Shown: positions 25,991-38,690, counted from the first letter of the stretch. The stretch: DNA of 64,000 bases from Sphagnum magellanicum (GCA_021904315.1 CM038925.1:9116501-9180500), one strand, 5' to 3'. Numbers and translations are program-made. Notes: generated from the letters alone by a model not told the origin.

Positions 25991-27345
25991 CAAGTGTGAA
26001 CCCATTACAAAATAGGGAAACACAACATGTGAACATTGTTTTGCAATGTATGTATCAATTTTTTGAACAACCAAATATGAAATGAAACCATGCTTGAATT
26101 GAATGGTAAGCCTTTAAGTGTTACCACGTTCTCAACTGATTTTTCCTTCCAAAACCTGGTGTAACCAAAAATGGAGGGACACCAGAGAGACGCAGAACAA
26201 TCATGGCAGCCAGCAACCTCTCTCCTCCCTCGCGTGCTCTGACTGATCAAGCACAATGGCACCTTACGGCCAAAACACAACAGGACAGACAACCTTCCCT
26301 TGTCTCCAAGCTTGAATTTATAACCCAGCTACAGGAGCAATCCTCTGAGCTTTCTCACACTTAGCTCACACTGACTCGACTCAGACAAGCAAAAAATCAA
26401 GTGCCAGCATTCCATGGCTTAGATTTCAGAGAAACAATTCCGACAGCACAAGCATTGTTCTTCTTCCAAAATCTCTATCCGCAGTCCTCTTCATTCTAAC
26501 TTTCTAATTAGCTCTACCAAAATACAGAAGCTAGAGGTCATCGGTTGCTAATAGCAGCGGAAGAAGAGCGACACTACTCCATTCTCCTAGCTCCTGCTAA
26601 TCTCTCTGCCAAAAACTAAAAACTCAGAACTTCCCTTCCTCCCAACTCAAGACTGTCCCCCTTTTCTTTTAATCGAGCTTGCCTCTTCAATCCTGAATCC
26701 AGCTTCTTCAACAAGCTTCCTCCTCCTCGTACTCATCACCATTAGTCGTTCCCTCCATCCTCATCAATGAGGCGCCGCAGCTTCTCATAAAACGCGCCGT
26801 CATCTTCCTGTCCTTCCACTACCATGCATCCCATGCACTTCTGATTTCCCTCTCACTCTCCTCAAGAGAAAATCCGCTGCCACTAATCAAGATTCTCGAC
26901 CACATTATCCAGATCAAGATTTTCATGTTCACACCAACAGTACATGTATGAAGTCCTTGTCCGGCGACATGTTGTTCGGTCACACTGGTTTCTTGGAAAT
27001 TGTTTGAATTTTCAGCAGAAGAAATCACTTTAAAATCAATATCTCCCAGTATCTGAATCCAAATCTTACAAAATTAATTCCATTAAATCGTGTTCATCAA
27101 GATCTTTCCAACAACACCAAAATCACATTCCAATTCCTCCGAAATTTTCAGCTATAATCTAATTTAATTTTCAGTGAAAAAATCATTCAAGTATTCAAAA
27201 CCTTTCGCACCGCAAGTCCAAAGGTCGTGGAACCAAGCCCATGCACCCCTCCTCGTTGAGAGCTTTCCAAACACACCAACACAATCTCAAGCATCTTGGT
27301 TCGGTGGATCTCATACCTACAAAACAAACAAACAAACAAACTTCA
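25969..27345. repeat. Dispersed repeat family B, copy 2, split by an inserted LTR
   Basis: The flanks 25,969-26,159 and 26,985-27,345 align in order with copy 1 at 7,681-8,251; the break falls in the phrase CCAAAACCTGG / TTTCTTGG, which is continuous in copy 1 (CCAAAACTTGGTTTTTTGG). It ends in an (AAAC)n run at about 27,321-27,341. Confidence 0.75.
26160..26984 (+). mobile_element. Solo LTR (825 bp) inserted in repeat family B copy 2
   Basis: The insert begins TGTAACC and ends GGTCACA, so it has TG...CA ends with a short inverted repeat. It is flanked by CTGG on both sides (26,156-26,159 and 26,985-26,988); removing the insert and one CTGG restores the sequence found in the uninterrupted copy at 7.7-8.3 kb. 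It is less AT-rich than its surroundings and has a TATA-like TTTATAACCC at about 26,305-26,315. No second LTR or internal domain is present, which is what recombination between two LTRs leaves behind. A 5-bp duplication (CTGGT) with GT...CA ends is an alternative reading of the same junction. Orientation is inferred from the TATA-like site only. Confidence 0.65.
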
Positions 27346-28264
27346 TAGATAGATATCTTAATTTTTCATTTGATTTATGAGTTTATATTATACAATTTTG
27401 TTTCCAATATATCATATTTTTGTTAATAAATTTTAATTTAGACTATGAGTCCATATAATTTATCCATATACAATATTTATAAATGAATCATAAATCAATT
27501 ATATCTAAAATACATATATTAATTTTTTTATATTATTTTTATTAAATATGATGTATAAGTTTTTACTTAAATTTATGATAAAAGTTTAATCTACAAATAA
27601 CTTATATATTTCTCACATCTTACATTTTTATTTCATTTTTAAATAAAATATAAAAATTTATTTATAATATATCATATGTTTACCATTAAATTTTATTCAA
27701 GTATAATAATTTATTTATTCACACATAATATTTTTAAATGGATCATATATCAAATATATTTCTAAAAATTGTAATAAAAGTTCTTATATTATATATACAT
27801 GTATAAATATTAATCAAAATTAATTCCTTACATGCCATAATTCTTTATGTCTGTATTTTATTGACTTATAATATTTTTTAATCATTGTTAATTAATTTTA
27901 TGACCACATTGTCTATGTAATAACATATCATTTTATCCATGTCATTTGCATAGTTATTTTTTAGTTATATTTGAAATGATTTTATCATGATCACATTTTC
28001 CATGTCACTTTATCATTAACACATCACTTTCCAAGAATCGCCAATCATAACACTATGGCTATAATATAAAAAATTGTCATGTTTCTTTTTATCTCTTTTC
28101 ACTACTTCATTGTTTATTCGAAATGAAAAGATGAGTGCATGAAACTAATTGAAAGAAAGAGTGAATAAACGTGTAAAAGAACTTCAAAGACAACAGAGGA
28201 GAGAAAGAGGGAAGAAAGCTTCAACAATAAATAAATAAAAAATTAAAGCCACTAGGGCTATTTA
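27346..28264. other. Very AT-rich gene-free stretch
   Basis: Mostly A and T, with recurring 'CATATAATTTAT' and 'ATATCATATGTTT' type phrases but no clean repeat unit and no gene. Towards 28,140 the composition becomes more balanced, leading into the coding remnant. Confidence 0.6.
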
Positions 28265-29108
28265 TATAAAACCAATTGCTTTGCGACCACTTTCAACATT
28301 TGAAGAACTTTCACTTTATAAGGAAGAGCGGGTGATAGAAGACAAATTTTTTGAAACTTTATGTTGAACAACAATAGTTGGAGAAGGATTCGAAGAAATA
28401 CTGTGCAATCTTCGACAAGAAGTTCCATTTGCTCTAGAAATTTGCATAATCATCAATGACTCTGAAAAAAAGAAGGCAAACCTAGTAACTTCTCAACTAG
28501 TTGAGCCATAGCAATTGGCTGAATTTTCATCACAATTGGTTCAAGGAAACCTATTTGAGGTAACAATCTCCACCATTTGAACCTATTCCAATTCATACCA
28601 AAGCATGTTCAAAACGTATGATGAGGCGCAAAAGGAAGGAGGTGACGGAAGAAACAAGTTCTCCAACCGCGGTTTTAGAAAACAAGCACCAATTAAAAGG
28701 TAAGAAATATATAAAATGTTGCAATGGATCTGGATGGGTCCAAAGATGAAAATGGGCAGAAAAAGCCAATTTGGGAGGCCTATTCACTATACATTAGACC
28801 ATGCCACAAGGAGACCTGTTGGAATAATTTTTGCATACTTGGGAGGCCACAAAGATGGAAGAATCATAGCTAAGGTATGCGGTGAGAATATTACAATTAA
28901 CCAAGTGCTAATAGCCCATTAATTTGGTGTAAGCGTTGAGGGAGCTATTAATGCAACAAACATGTTAATCAAGGAGGCACAAACCATTTTCAAGAACATT
29001 ACAGGAATGGATGCATTTGTGGACAAAGAGCAATGGAACATGATACGCATGAAGGAGTTTCATGCTAAGTTTGTAGCTATTTTCAGTATTAAAATTCCTA
29101 ATTTTTTT
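28265..29108 (+). pseudogene. Decayed coding remnant, probably transposon-derived, product not recognised
   Basis: Translation keeps a protein-like character over several frames: about 28,280-28,560 is rich in E and K with stops; 28,619-28,740 reads MRRKRKEVTEETSSP...KGKKYIKCC; a shift then leads to a frame open from 28,716 to 29,115 apart from a single TAA at 28,920. That last part includes HATRRPVGIIFAYLGGHKDG and, after the stop, INATNMLIKEAQTIFKNITG. It stops abruptly where the next element begins at 29,109. I cannot name the family; a retroelement gag-like or plant-transposon protein is my best guess. Similar coding character resumes at about 32,530. Confidence 0.4.
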
Positions 29109-29933
29109 TACTAGTAATTTGGCCCAAAAAGACCCATTTTGGAATGTGTCAAAAAAACCTCTTAGTCATTTTGGACAAGTCATTTTGAACATGTCCATTG
29201 TGATTGGGTCATGTACTTTTTTACTAGGCCTAGGTTGGCATTTTTGACCAATCATTTCAACTAGTACTTTTGACTAATCATTTCAACTAATATTTTTGAC
29301 TAGTCATTTTGATTGGTCAATACAACAATCAAATGATTTTTTGACTCATCAAACACCATTTTGACTAAGCAAATGTCATGTGACATTTAAACAGTGGCCA
29401 CCCAAGTCTAAGCCACGTGGCATTTCAACTTTGGCCACTAGGTTATGCCATGTGGATAGAACCTAAGCAACCTAGGTTAAACCTAAAATTAGATACCTAC
29501 TCTTAAGGCACCTATGTCTAGGAACCTATAATCTAAACTCCTAGGCCTAGGTCGAAGAATGGATAACTAGCAACTAGGTATAAAAGCCTAAAATAAGCTA
29601 GGGCAATTTAAGTTATGATCTTTACTAGGTTTAAGTGTACACCACCTAGATTAAACCTACACCTTGATGACCTAGGTGGAAAAATCTTATTTCATTTTGA
29701 ATTTGGCCTTTAAGGTTGAGCCTTTTCAATTGGCTCATCCCAAGTGGTCTTCCTTTTTAAAATATTTCTTATGTCTTGGATGCTTATGGTGCATCTATTT
29801 ATATTGCTCATCATTTGGAATGGATGATGACAAGGGACAAACTTTTGGGAAGGAGAAACATTTTCATGTCCACACAACATTAAAAGTTTTTGGTTCACAC
29901 AACATTATTCATAAATAATTATGTAAGATACAT

Positions 29934-29958
29934 TAAATAAATAAATAAATAAATAAAG
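29934..29958. repeat. (AAAT)n microsatellite
   Basis: An uninterrupted TAAA/AAAT run of about six units. Confidence 0.9.
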
Positions 29959-30384
29959 AGGTAGATAAATATGTATGTTAATTAAGTTAAAATAAAAATT
30001 AGTAATCGTTAATGTTAAGTTATTTAGTTATAATGAATAATTACAACCAAATTATAATTAATCTTTACAAATTTGAGCTAATTCATTACATATTATCAAC
30101 AATATATTTGTAATATTTAATATTTAACTACTTAATTACACATTCATTAATGTATTTAGGTAAATAATTAGTTAACCAAATAGTAATTTATCATAGGTAT
30201 ATAAGTGGCCTATCTTAGCTTATATAACTAGGTTACCTATAAGGTAAAATATAAGTAAATAAGTGGAGTATAAGTAGGGTATGTATAAATAGGTACACCT
30301 ATATATAACTTACTTATATTTAGGCTATTTAACCACATACTTACATTACATAAGTTAAATAGGTGGCGAATTTAACCTAGGAAA

Positions 30385-31975
30385 AATTAATTATGGCAAA
30401 ACTAATGATTTGTACAATAATAATGCCTAAACCAACCACATCTAAATTAATTATGGCAAAATTAAAAATGGCTAAACTAATTGTGACAAACCAATAATGA
30501 TTAAATTAACCATGAATAAAGTAATTATGGCAAAATTAATGATTATTAAACTAATAATGGCTAAACCAACCCAAAAATAAAAATAATTATGGAAAAATAA
30601 CCATGATTAAACTAATTATGGTTCAATTAACCATATTTAAATAAATAATGGTTAAATATATAATGACTAAACTAATTTTGTGTAAAATAATTATGGCAAA
30701 ACCAACCATCACTAAATAGAAATGGTAAAATTAACCATGAGTATAATAAATATGGTGAAACTAACCATGAATAAAGTATATAAAGCCAAACTAACCAATG
30801 AATAAATATTTTATGGCTAAACCAACCATAGCCAAATTAGAAATGGTTAAAACTAATCATGAGTAAAATAAATATGTCTAAACTAACCATGAATAAAATA
30901 AATATGACCAAACTAACCAATGAATATATATTTTATGGTTAAACCAACCATGGCTAAATTAGAAATGGCTAAATTAACTAATGAATAAATATTTGATGGT
31001 TAAACCAACCATGGTTAAATTTAAAATGGTTAAATTAACCATGAATAAAGTTAATATAGCAAAACTAACCAATGAACAAATATTTTATGGCTAAACCAAC
31101 TATGCATAAATTAATTATGGCTAAAATAAAGATGAATGAAATAATTATGGCTAAAATCAAAATGGTTAAAATAACTATAACAAAAGTAACCGTTGTTAAA
31201 TTAGAATTGGTTAAACTAACCATGAATAAATAAATTTAGCTAAATTAACCACTAATAAAGTTAATATGGCTAAACTAACTAATGAATCAGTATTTTATGG
31301 AAAAATCAATTATGAAAATTTTAATTATGGCTAAAATAAACATGAATGAAGTAATTATAGCTAAAATCAAAATGGTTAATTTAACCATGAGTAAATAAAT
31401 TTGGCTAAACTAACCACTAATAAAGTTAATGTGGTTAAACTAATTAATGAATGAATATTTAATGACAAAATCAATTATGCAAAAATTAATTTTGGCTAAA
31501 ATAAACATGAATGAAATAATTATGGCTAAAATCAAAATGGTTAAAATAATCATGGCAAAACCAATTGTGATTAATTTACTAACCATGAATAAAATGAATT
31601 TGGTTAAAATAAACATGAATGAAATTATTATGGTTAAAATAATTATGGCAAAACCAACCATAGTTAAATTAACAATAGTTTTAAATTAATTATGGGTCTA
31701 TTAATTATGTTTAAATTTAGTAAAATAAAATAATAATATGATAAAAATAAATATAACGAATTTAATTATGCTTATAATAACCATGGTTAAATTATTTATA
31801 ATTGTTAAATTATTTATGGCTAAATTAGCCATAATTAAACTAAATATGGCCCAAAAAAATGATGGAATAATTAGCTATGGATAATTGAATAATGGCTAAA
31901 TTAAATATGGTTAAAATATCCATAATTATTAAACATGATTAAATCGACCATGGTTAGATTAGTTATGGTTAGTTT
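30385..31975. repeat. Degenerate 15-bp minisatellite, about 105 units
   Basis: The sequence can be cut every 14-16 bases into units close to AAAYTAACCATGGCT (variants: AAATTAATTATGGCT, AAACCAACCATGGTT, AAACTAACCATGAAT). Longer-range order is visible: the set AAACTAACCAATGAAT, AAATATTTTATGGCT, AAACCAACCATGGCT, AAATTAGAAATGGCT recurs several times between 30,780 and 31,090, suggesting a higher-order unit of about 60-120 bp. Because 15 is a multiple of three, the array stays open in several frames and yields spurious pentapeptide-repeat proteins (for example at 31,440-31,690). Confidence 0.9.
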
Positions 31976-32474
31976 TAACTTCAATTAATTTTTTCTTAGG
32001 TAGTTAAGCCATAATTAATTTCAATATAATCAATTTAACTATTATTAAATAAACCATATATATATAATTAGTTTTACCATGATTAATTTAATTACAATTG
32101 GTTAACTTTTACATTTTCCAATTTTGTTTTCATTAGTCAAACATAATCAAAATGTTACATGTAGTCTCAAGATACCCAACTGGTATTGTAATTTGTAATT
32201 CATCTTTTTTATTAGACCATTGGCCATTTTGACCAAGCCTATTTAGTTAGCCTTATTGATTGAATATGATAAGTGGTTTTATTGACTAGGGCACCTACCA
32301 ATTTGACTAGATTGGGTGGTCTTATTGACCAAACCACTAATCAATTTAACTAAGTGGTATTTCAAAATTTAATTTGACTAGATGTCTGATTTGATTAATT
32401 ATCAAATTGGTCACTTGAATCAAATTGATTAGTCAAAATATATACATCATCATTCAAGCCCTTGGCCTCTAGTA

Positions 32475-34265
32475 AAAAATACATGTCCTTGTCAAAAAGA
32501 CATGTTTAATCAACTTGATTAATTTGAAAAAATAGGAATTATAGTAGTGTTTGCAAATCATTTATTAGCAAAAGAAGTTGGCCTATTTCAACAATTGGAC
32601 AACCATCATTCTCAACTTAGCAAACTCTGGTAGGAAGATTAACCGATTCTCCATAATGTTGACACAACTATCCATTTAGTTAACCTGGTGGACATAGCAT
32701 CAAAAGAAAATAATGGCAAGGCTAGCAACACATGACAGGAAAACAACCACCTATTACTCAAGACTCTTGATTGAAATTTGCTTATGACATTAATTTCCAA
32801 TTTCAAATAAAAAAACATTTGTTGATTTCCCAAAAACATAACATGTTCAAGAAAAAGAGAAGAAAAAAATTAGTTGGTGAACGTTCATAGTCCCTTGAAG
32901 TTGTGACATGAGAATAGTTCATCAATGAATGCTAATAGGTGCATTCCACGAATATGTTTCCACAACCTATGCATAAATCTCATGGGTTGAAGTTACGCAC
33001 CAAACCACCAACACCATGACATCAATTGAGTCCAAAACGAACCATTTCACCACCAAGGAAGAAAGTTCATAATTGTTAGCAAGTGTGGGTCATTGAAGGA
33101 AGAAATGAAGAACTAAAAGTTGATATCACTACACACTAGGATGACAAATTAATAGGGATATAGAGTGACAAAGTCATGGAAGAAGGAGGTAAATGTGACT
33201 TTGACCAAATAATAGATAAACTGCTTTTACCTATTGATGCACCTTTTGCTACACCAAAACCAGTCAACAACTCGTTGCCAACCAATGTTGAACATGTTCA
33301 ATTAATTCAAACTGCATCAGTTTATGTTTTTCTTAAAACATTTATAGCTTATGTTTAACATGAAAGCCTTTTGCAAATTACCATTTTCTTCGAACAAACA
33401 TCTTTACTTACCCAAACCCAGCCTTGAACAATGGATAGCTAGGTGAAAGTATCTTTGGGTGGCACCACTAGGAACCACCTCAAGGAATGGTTAAAAATCA
33501 CCAAATTATTTTCCTAGGCCTTTTATTTTAAATGTTTTCACAACCATAAATTTTTACTCTCATGTTTATCAATTGCATGCACTAATATATGGCTTCAAGT
33601 TTATTTTGGAATTTTAAAATGGAAATTGTTAAAATTTTGTATTTTTATTTTAAATGGCCCTTCATAAATCTATAGCCTTAACTTTGGAAATTCATAATTA
33701 AATTATACTTACTCAATTCATTTCCTGATAAAAATGTAAAAATAAAATGATTTCCAAATTACCTTAGGAAAATAATTCCCAAAAAAATTCTTAAATCATG
33801 TTTCAAATTTGTGTTCTTGACTAAAAAGTTTAAGGAAAGGAACTAGTGCTACATTCTTGAAACTTTTTCTAAACGCAAAGATTAGAAACATCAAAATACA
33901 CAATATTTTTAATATTATTGAAATTTTAAAATCAAAATAACCTAATAAATTTATTCATTAAAAAAATTATGAAAAAAATTACTTAAATGTTTCCTATGAT
34001 TTTTCAAAATTTGATGGGTCTAGGAAAATCAAGGTGTGACATCCTAGTGGTACCACCCAAAAAAACTTGTTGTTAGCCTAATTGATTTGAAAATAAGTAT
34101 AATTATGCTAAAATCCTACTTGAAGACACAAACAACCAATTAAATGCTCGTTGTTTAAAATTAATTAGTAATAAACGAACTATTCAAAATTGGAACAAAA
34201 AGTTCATTATTGCAAAAACATAGCATGTCAAACTCCAAACCAAAAGTAAGCACTTGGTTGTAAGT
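32475..34265. other. Mostly non-coding, with possible continuation of the coding remnant
   Basis: From about 32,530 one frame reads VVFANHLLAKEVGLFQQLDN and then continues with stops to about 32,720; this may be the other side of the remnant cut at 29,109. A short open frame at 33,176-33,358 has no recognisable domain. From 33,360 to 34,265 the sequence is AT-rich with no feature I can support. Confidence 0.35.
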
Positions 34266-35088
34266 TGACGCGCTCTCAAGTTCCTAGTTAGACCCAATAT
34301 GGGTCTAAATTACTCAAACAACGGAATTGTGAGGAACTCGAGGCATGCTCCCAACTCTCAGCACTAGAAGGGGTAGAGGGGTGTGTTGAAGCTTCGGGAT
34401 GGGACTAGGAAGAGTGACAAGCTTTAGTTACTTATTCGAAGCTGCATCAAACCAACCAAAAAGCTGGTTAATTCATTTTCTAGAGCACCTTTAATGCTAG
34501 GACAAGCCACGGGCAACCCTGGACTCACAAGACTCACAAGACTCACCACGGCCTGAACTCGGGGGAAGCCACCACCTTCCCCCATATAGTATTCTCTACG
34601 TCTCTCCATGGCACCTACATCCGAATGGCTTTTTATCTCGGGACTCCCAAGGAGGAGTCCTGAAACTGTCCCAGATTCTCAGGACTTGCGAAATCATAAC
34701 TCTTTGCTCAGACCTCCGATTGGGATGAGGTCTGAAGCAAACTTGTAGCTCTCCTCGAGAGCTTTCCAAGGTGTATTGCATTCCACCTACACGCACAGGG
34801 GTCGGGTCGATTCCCGACTTTTAGTGGTCGGAAGCCAAACTGCTAGTTTGACTCCCAGCCCTTCTTTTTGCCATAACTTCTGTTACAAATGTCCAAATGG
34901 CCCATGCGAGCCCATTTTCGACATCTACACTTCGATAGCTTTTCAATGATATAAATAGCAACCCAATGCAAGGTGTTTTGACCCCTGTAGTCGAACTTTG
35001 AAGTTTTGATAGTCGCGGGGGACTCCCAAGTCCCCATTTTGAGAGTGTGAATTTCATCCTCACACTCTCTCAAAGTAGGGTTGCGACA
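34266..35088 (+). repeat. 5' LTR of a decayed LTR retroelement
   Basis: Begins TGACGCGC and ends GGGTTGCGACA. Along its whole length it matches 36,602-37,524 in order: GGGGTAGAGGGGTGTGTT, GGGGGAAGCCACCACCTTCC, ATAGTATTCTCT, GGACTCCCAAG, CGACTTTTAGTGGTCGG, AGCCATAACTT-type phrase, and AATGATATAA. TATA-like CATATAGTATTC lies at about 34,583. The clear divergence between the two copies implies an old insertion. Confidence 0.7.
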
Positions 35089-36601
35089 CAAGTGTTGATG
35101 TGGAGAAGGCGATTAAGAAATCTAAGACCCGGCAATAGGAATACAATGAGTTCAACCATGTTCATTTCAAGGGACATAATGACCTCAAGGCTTTGCAACA
35201 AAATTTTGACTAGTTGATGAAGGATTACAGCAAGATGGAGGCTATTAGCATCCATCAAGAGAAGATTTTTGTAGGTTTGGAAAACACTTATAACTAATAA
35301 CAAGAGTAGTTGGCGACAGTCAACATGGAATTGGAGAATCACATTCATGAGCTAGGAATGTGGATTCAAGAATTGAAAGGTAAGATGGAAGCAATGCAAC
35401 AATAACCTAGTAAAAAATTTCAGACTTTGTACATGGATAACCGGTTGAAGGAGTTTGAGAAGCTAATGCTAGATATTGTTCTACTCAAGGTACAAAACTA
35501 GGCCTTGGCAAACAAGAACCCGAAATGGAAAGATGGTGACAAATAGTGTAAGAGATCACAAAGGAGGATATTAAAAAATGTCTGGAATTCATTTACGCCA
35601 ATGAAAAAACATACCTAAATAAACTAATTACCTACAAGGTGAAGTTTCCAAAGTTTAAATATGACCGATTAAGCTGAAAACCAATTGAGGAACATGTTGG
35701 AATATCTCAATTACTACCATCTATGTAACCAATGCCCACAACTGTTAGTGTCAAAGGAAAACTAGTTGTTACTACTGTGGAAATATTAGCACAAATGCGG
35801 GGAAGATTTGTACTTGTTACTATTTCCTGTATTTTACCTTTATTGCCCATAATACATGTTGATGTACATATTATAATTATAAATACCCAAGTAGTTAATT
35901 TGCATATACATGTTATTCCCAAGCTTGTACCATTAACAATATTTCAAATTGGATGTGGTACAAATATCACCATGATTGATATTGCCTTGTATGTCTTAGG
36001 AATTTTTAGAACCCCAAAAATAGTATTAAGAGACACATGTTATGGAAAAACATGTATTATGAAGAAATTAAAATTTGAATCTAGTTTTTTGGTTAAAATT
36101 ATTATTGTAGCAAATAAAAAACATGTTAATGAGAAACAATAAATGTACAACATGTATCTATTGGTGATCAATTTCAAGGAAGAAATTTGGTTATTTGATC
36201 ACCTTTTTTTATGGCGACCTAAAAATTTCAGTCATTAAATAAAGGGGGCATGTCATATTTTTTGGAAAAGATTTGCTCATCATTGGATAATGGGAATGTG
36301 TTGGATGGCAACCGAGTTTTCAATCACCATTCAACACACCCCCAACACTAAATGGTAACTGAAATTTTTTGATTGCCCAAAAGGGCATGAGGGGGATGAT
36401 TTTTTTTTCAAAAATGACATTACATGTGCCCCACTTTTTGGGTAACCTATAATAGGTTATATTATGACTATTGATGGTATTATATTATAAACTATTGTTG
36501 GATATTTTAGGTTATATATAGGCACTAATAAAATAGGCACCAATAGTCACCAATAACCACCAATAAAATAACCACAAATAGTTTATGGTAATATAGCTTA
36601 G
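35089..36601 (+). pseudogene. Internal region of the LTR element: gag-like remnant
   Basis: Only about 1.5 kb separates the two LTRs, too little for a full gag-pol, so the element is deleted or was never autonomous. The first 600 bp encode a broken lysine- and glutamate-rich protein with a DNRLKEFEKLMLDIV phrase followed by NKNPKWKDGDK, the same as at 394-520 in the decayed element at the window start. A second block at 35,732-36,142 is open for 136 codons and is the counterpart of 1,000-1,290; its translation is hydrophobic and unrecognised. The final part (36,240-36,420) resembles another repeat present at 38,690-39,600 (GGCAACCGA, TTCAATCACCAT, TTGCCCAAAA). The likely role was a structural polyprotein; no enzymatic motif is left. 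Confidence 0.5.
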
Positions 36602-37524
36602 TGACGCACCCCCACACTCCTTGAAAGATTCAAATGCTAGTCCAAAAGTGGAAATATAGTGGAAGAAAAAGGAATTGGCATATGTTCCTTAGCTCGTAAC
36701 ACTTCGGGGGTAGAAGGGTGTGTTAGAGCTCTGAGATGGGGACTAAGATGAGTGACAAGCAAGTCAATTATTCACATGAACTTGCACAAACCAAACAACA
36801 AATTAGTTAGTGTGTGGTTGGAACATTTTTTGTGCATGGACAAACCACATGCATACATAGAGTCACAAAACTCACCACAACCTGGATTTGGGGGAAGCCA
36901 ACACCTTCCCCTTTATAATATTCTCTGTGCCTGGCCACGAGGCCTGCATCCAAATGTCATTTTGTCCCAGGACTCCCAAGTTGAGAGTCTCCAAATTCCT
37001 GAAATTAAGACTCTCGCGACTTTAAAAGCCCATAACAATTTTTTTGAAGACCTTTAATTGAAGTGAGGATTGAGGCAAATTTATAGCCCTTATCAAGAGT
37101 TTTCCAACGATATGTAACGTGCCATCTGCACACGAGTAAATCAAAACAATTCTCGACTTTTAGTGGTCGGGAGTCAAATTAACAAATTGACTTTTGACCC
37201 TTTTTTCAGCCATAACTTATGTTTTAAGTACTTAAATGGGACGTGCAAACCCAGTTTAGACATCTAAGTCTGAAGAACTTTCTAATGATATAAGAAAATC
37301 TTCAATCCAATGATATTTTACCCCTACAATTGCTCTTTGAAAATTTTGAAATCCATTAGAACTCTAATTCCCAAAGTGGGAGCCCATTTGGGAGTGTTTG
37401 GGTTCATTCCTTCACACCTTTCTACATTCTTGAGAACATGAAATGTGACTCCTGGGCTTCATTCTTAGCTCGCACCTTCACAAGCCCTTGCTTTGGTTGT
37501 GAGCTTAAGGCTAGGGTCGTGACA
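36602..37524 (+). repeat. 3' LTR of the decayed LTR retroelement
   Basis: Begins TGACGCACC and ends GGGTCGTGACA; the counterpart of 34,266-35,088, about 100 bp longer near its 3' end. The five bases outside the element (TAAGT before 34,266, CCTAA after 37,524) do not match, so either the target duplication has decayed or the ends are slightly off. Confidence 0.7.
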
Positions 37525-38690
37525 CCTAAAGTAGTCAAAAATAATATAAGGTGAAATAACCTTCAATAGTCAAAAGTAACCAACATTAACCTCACATACT
37601 TGAAAATAACTTTGGATGAAATAATTTAAAATAACCAAAAATAACTTATCATAACAACAAATAACTTAAAATGAAATAGCCTAAAGTGATATAGCATAAA
37701 ATAATCAAAAGTAACATAAAATAGTCAAAAATAACTTAGAATAATTGAAGTTAACCTATGGTGAAATAACTAAAAATAACCCAAAATAATTAAGAATAAC
37801 CATAAATAGCCGTAAATGATTTACGTTGAAATAATTTACAACAATGAAAAATAGCCCTAGAATAACTAAAAGTAGCCTAACATAGGTAATATCATTATAG
37901 TAGCAAAAATCTTATCCATTTATTAAACATTTTTTTTTTCAAAAGAATGGTCATTGAAATGTTATTGAATAGTGATATTCCAAAAAGAATATTCAAATGA
38001 TTTTACACTTTCAAAAAGAAATAAATGTAATTATGTACATTACTGAAAAAAAATTAAAATTAAAATTTGATCGTTTCATTTGGACAAATTTTTAATAACA
38101 TATGAATTTTCAAAGTTTATGTTTTTATAATGTTTAAACTAATGTATTTAATAAATAGAATGCAATATGACACATTATCGCAATAAATGTGATGATTTGA
38201 TGGTAAGGGTGTTTGCTTCCATCCTAAAGGTCAAGGGATCAAACCTCAAAAATGGTGTGTTTATGGTCAATGGTGGTAAGTTGATCGAATATTTTCCCAT
38301 GTAATTCCATGTAGTAGGTGTTTACTTAGGTTGATTACATGGTTTATGTACCTAGGCTAGGTGTTTAATTTAACATAGGTAGTGACATGCATCAATAATT
38401 CATAAACTAAAAATCATGAAATTATTAATAATATTTGATATTACATTAAATATTAAATAATTTAAATATAATTTATTTTCCATGCTTCCTGATTAATTAA
38501 TTAACAAATGAAATGACTTAGTAAATATTTATTTCACTAAGTATTAGTGGACCAATTCACTATTCGTAACAATTGGTCCCTATTCACTAGGGGGTTGACT
38601 AGTTTCATCATGGTAAAAATGTCTAAATTCACTCAAAATTTAATGAAACCCAAAGTGAACTTAGACGCATTTTGATGTAATGAAAATTCT
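37525..38690. repeat. Degenerate AAAATAACC-type short repeats, then AT-rich sequence
   Basis: From about 37,530 to 37,890 the words AAAATAACC, AAAAATAACTT, GAAATAACC and ATAGCC recur at uneven spacings of about 14-20 bases, like a much-decayed minisatellite. The remainder is AT-rich with a small TAGGT cluster at 38,315-38,385 and no gene. Confidence 0.5.

Larger units (their letters stand above)
29109..32474. mobile_element. Candidate CACTA-like non-autonomous element with a minisatellite core
   Basis: The left end reads TACTAGTAATTTGGCCC; the reverse complement of the right end reads TACTAGAGGCCAAGGG. Inside both ends lie inverted sets of short TTGACTAGTCA / TTGGTCAA words (29,150-29,340 and 32,210-32,450), like the subterminal repeats of CACTA elements. 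It interrupts a coding remnant on the left, and protein-like sequence resumes on the right. The perfect terminal match is only six bases, and the 3-bp flanks (TTT and AAA) do not form a direct duplication, so the call is tentative. Confidence 0.35.

Noticed and set aside
31440-31689. Overlapping open frames on both strands with repeating KINMNEIIMAKI-like peptides
   Set aside because: Produced by the 15-bp minisatellite, whose period is a multiple of three; no independent coding signal.
35732-36142. 136-codon frame as a real gene
   Set aside because: It lies between two LTRs, matches a decayed block at 1,000-1,290, and shows no known domain; treated as part of the retroelement remnant.
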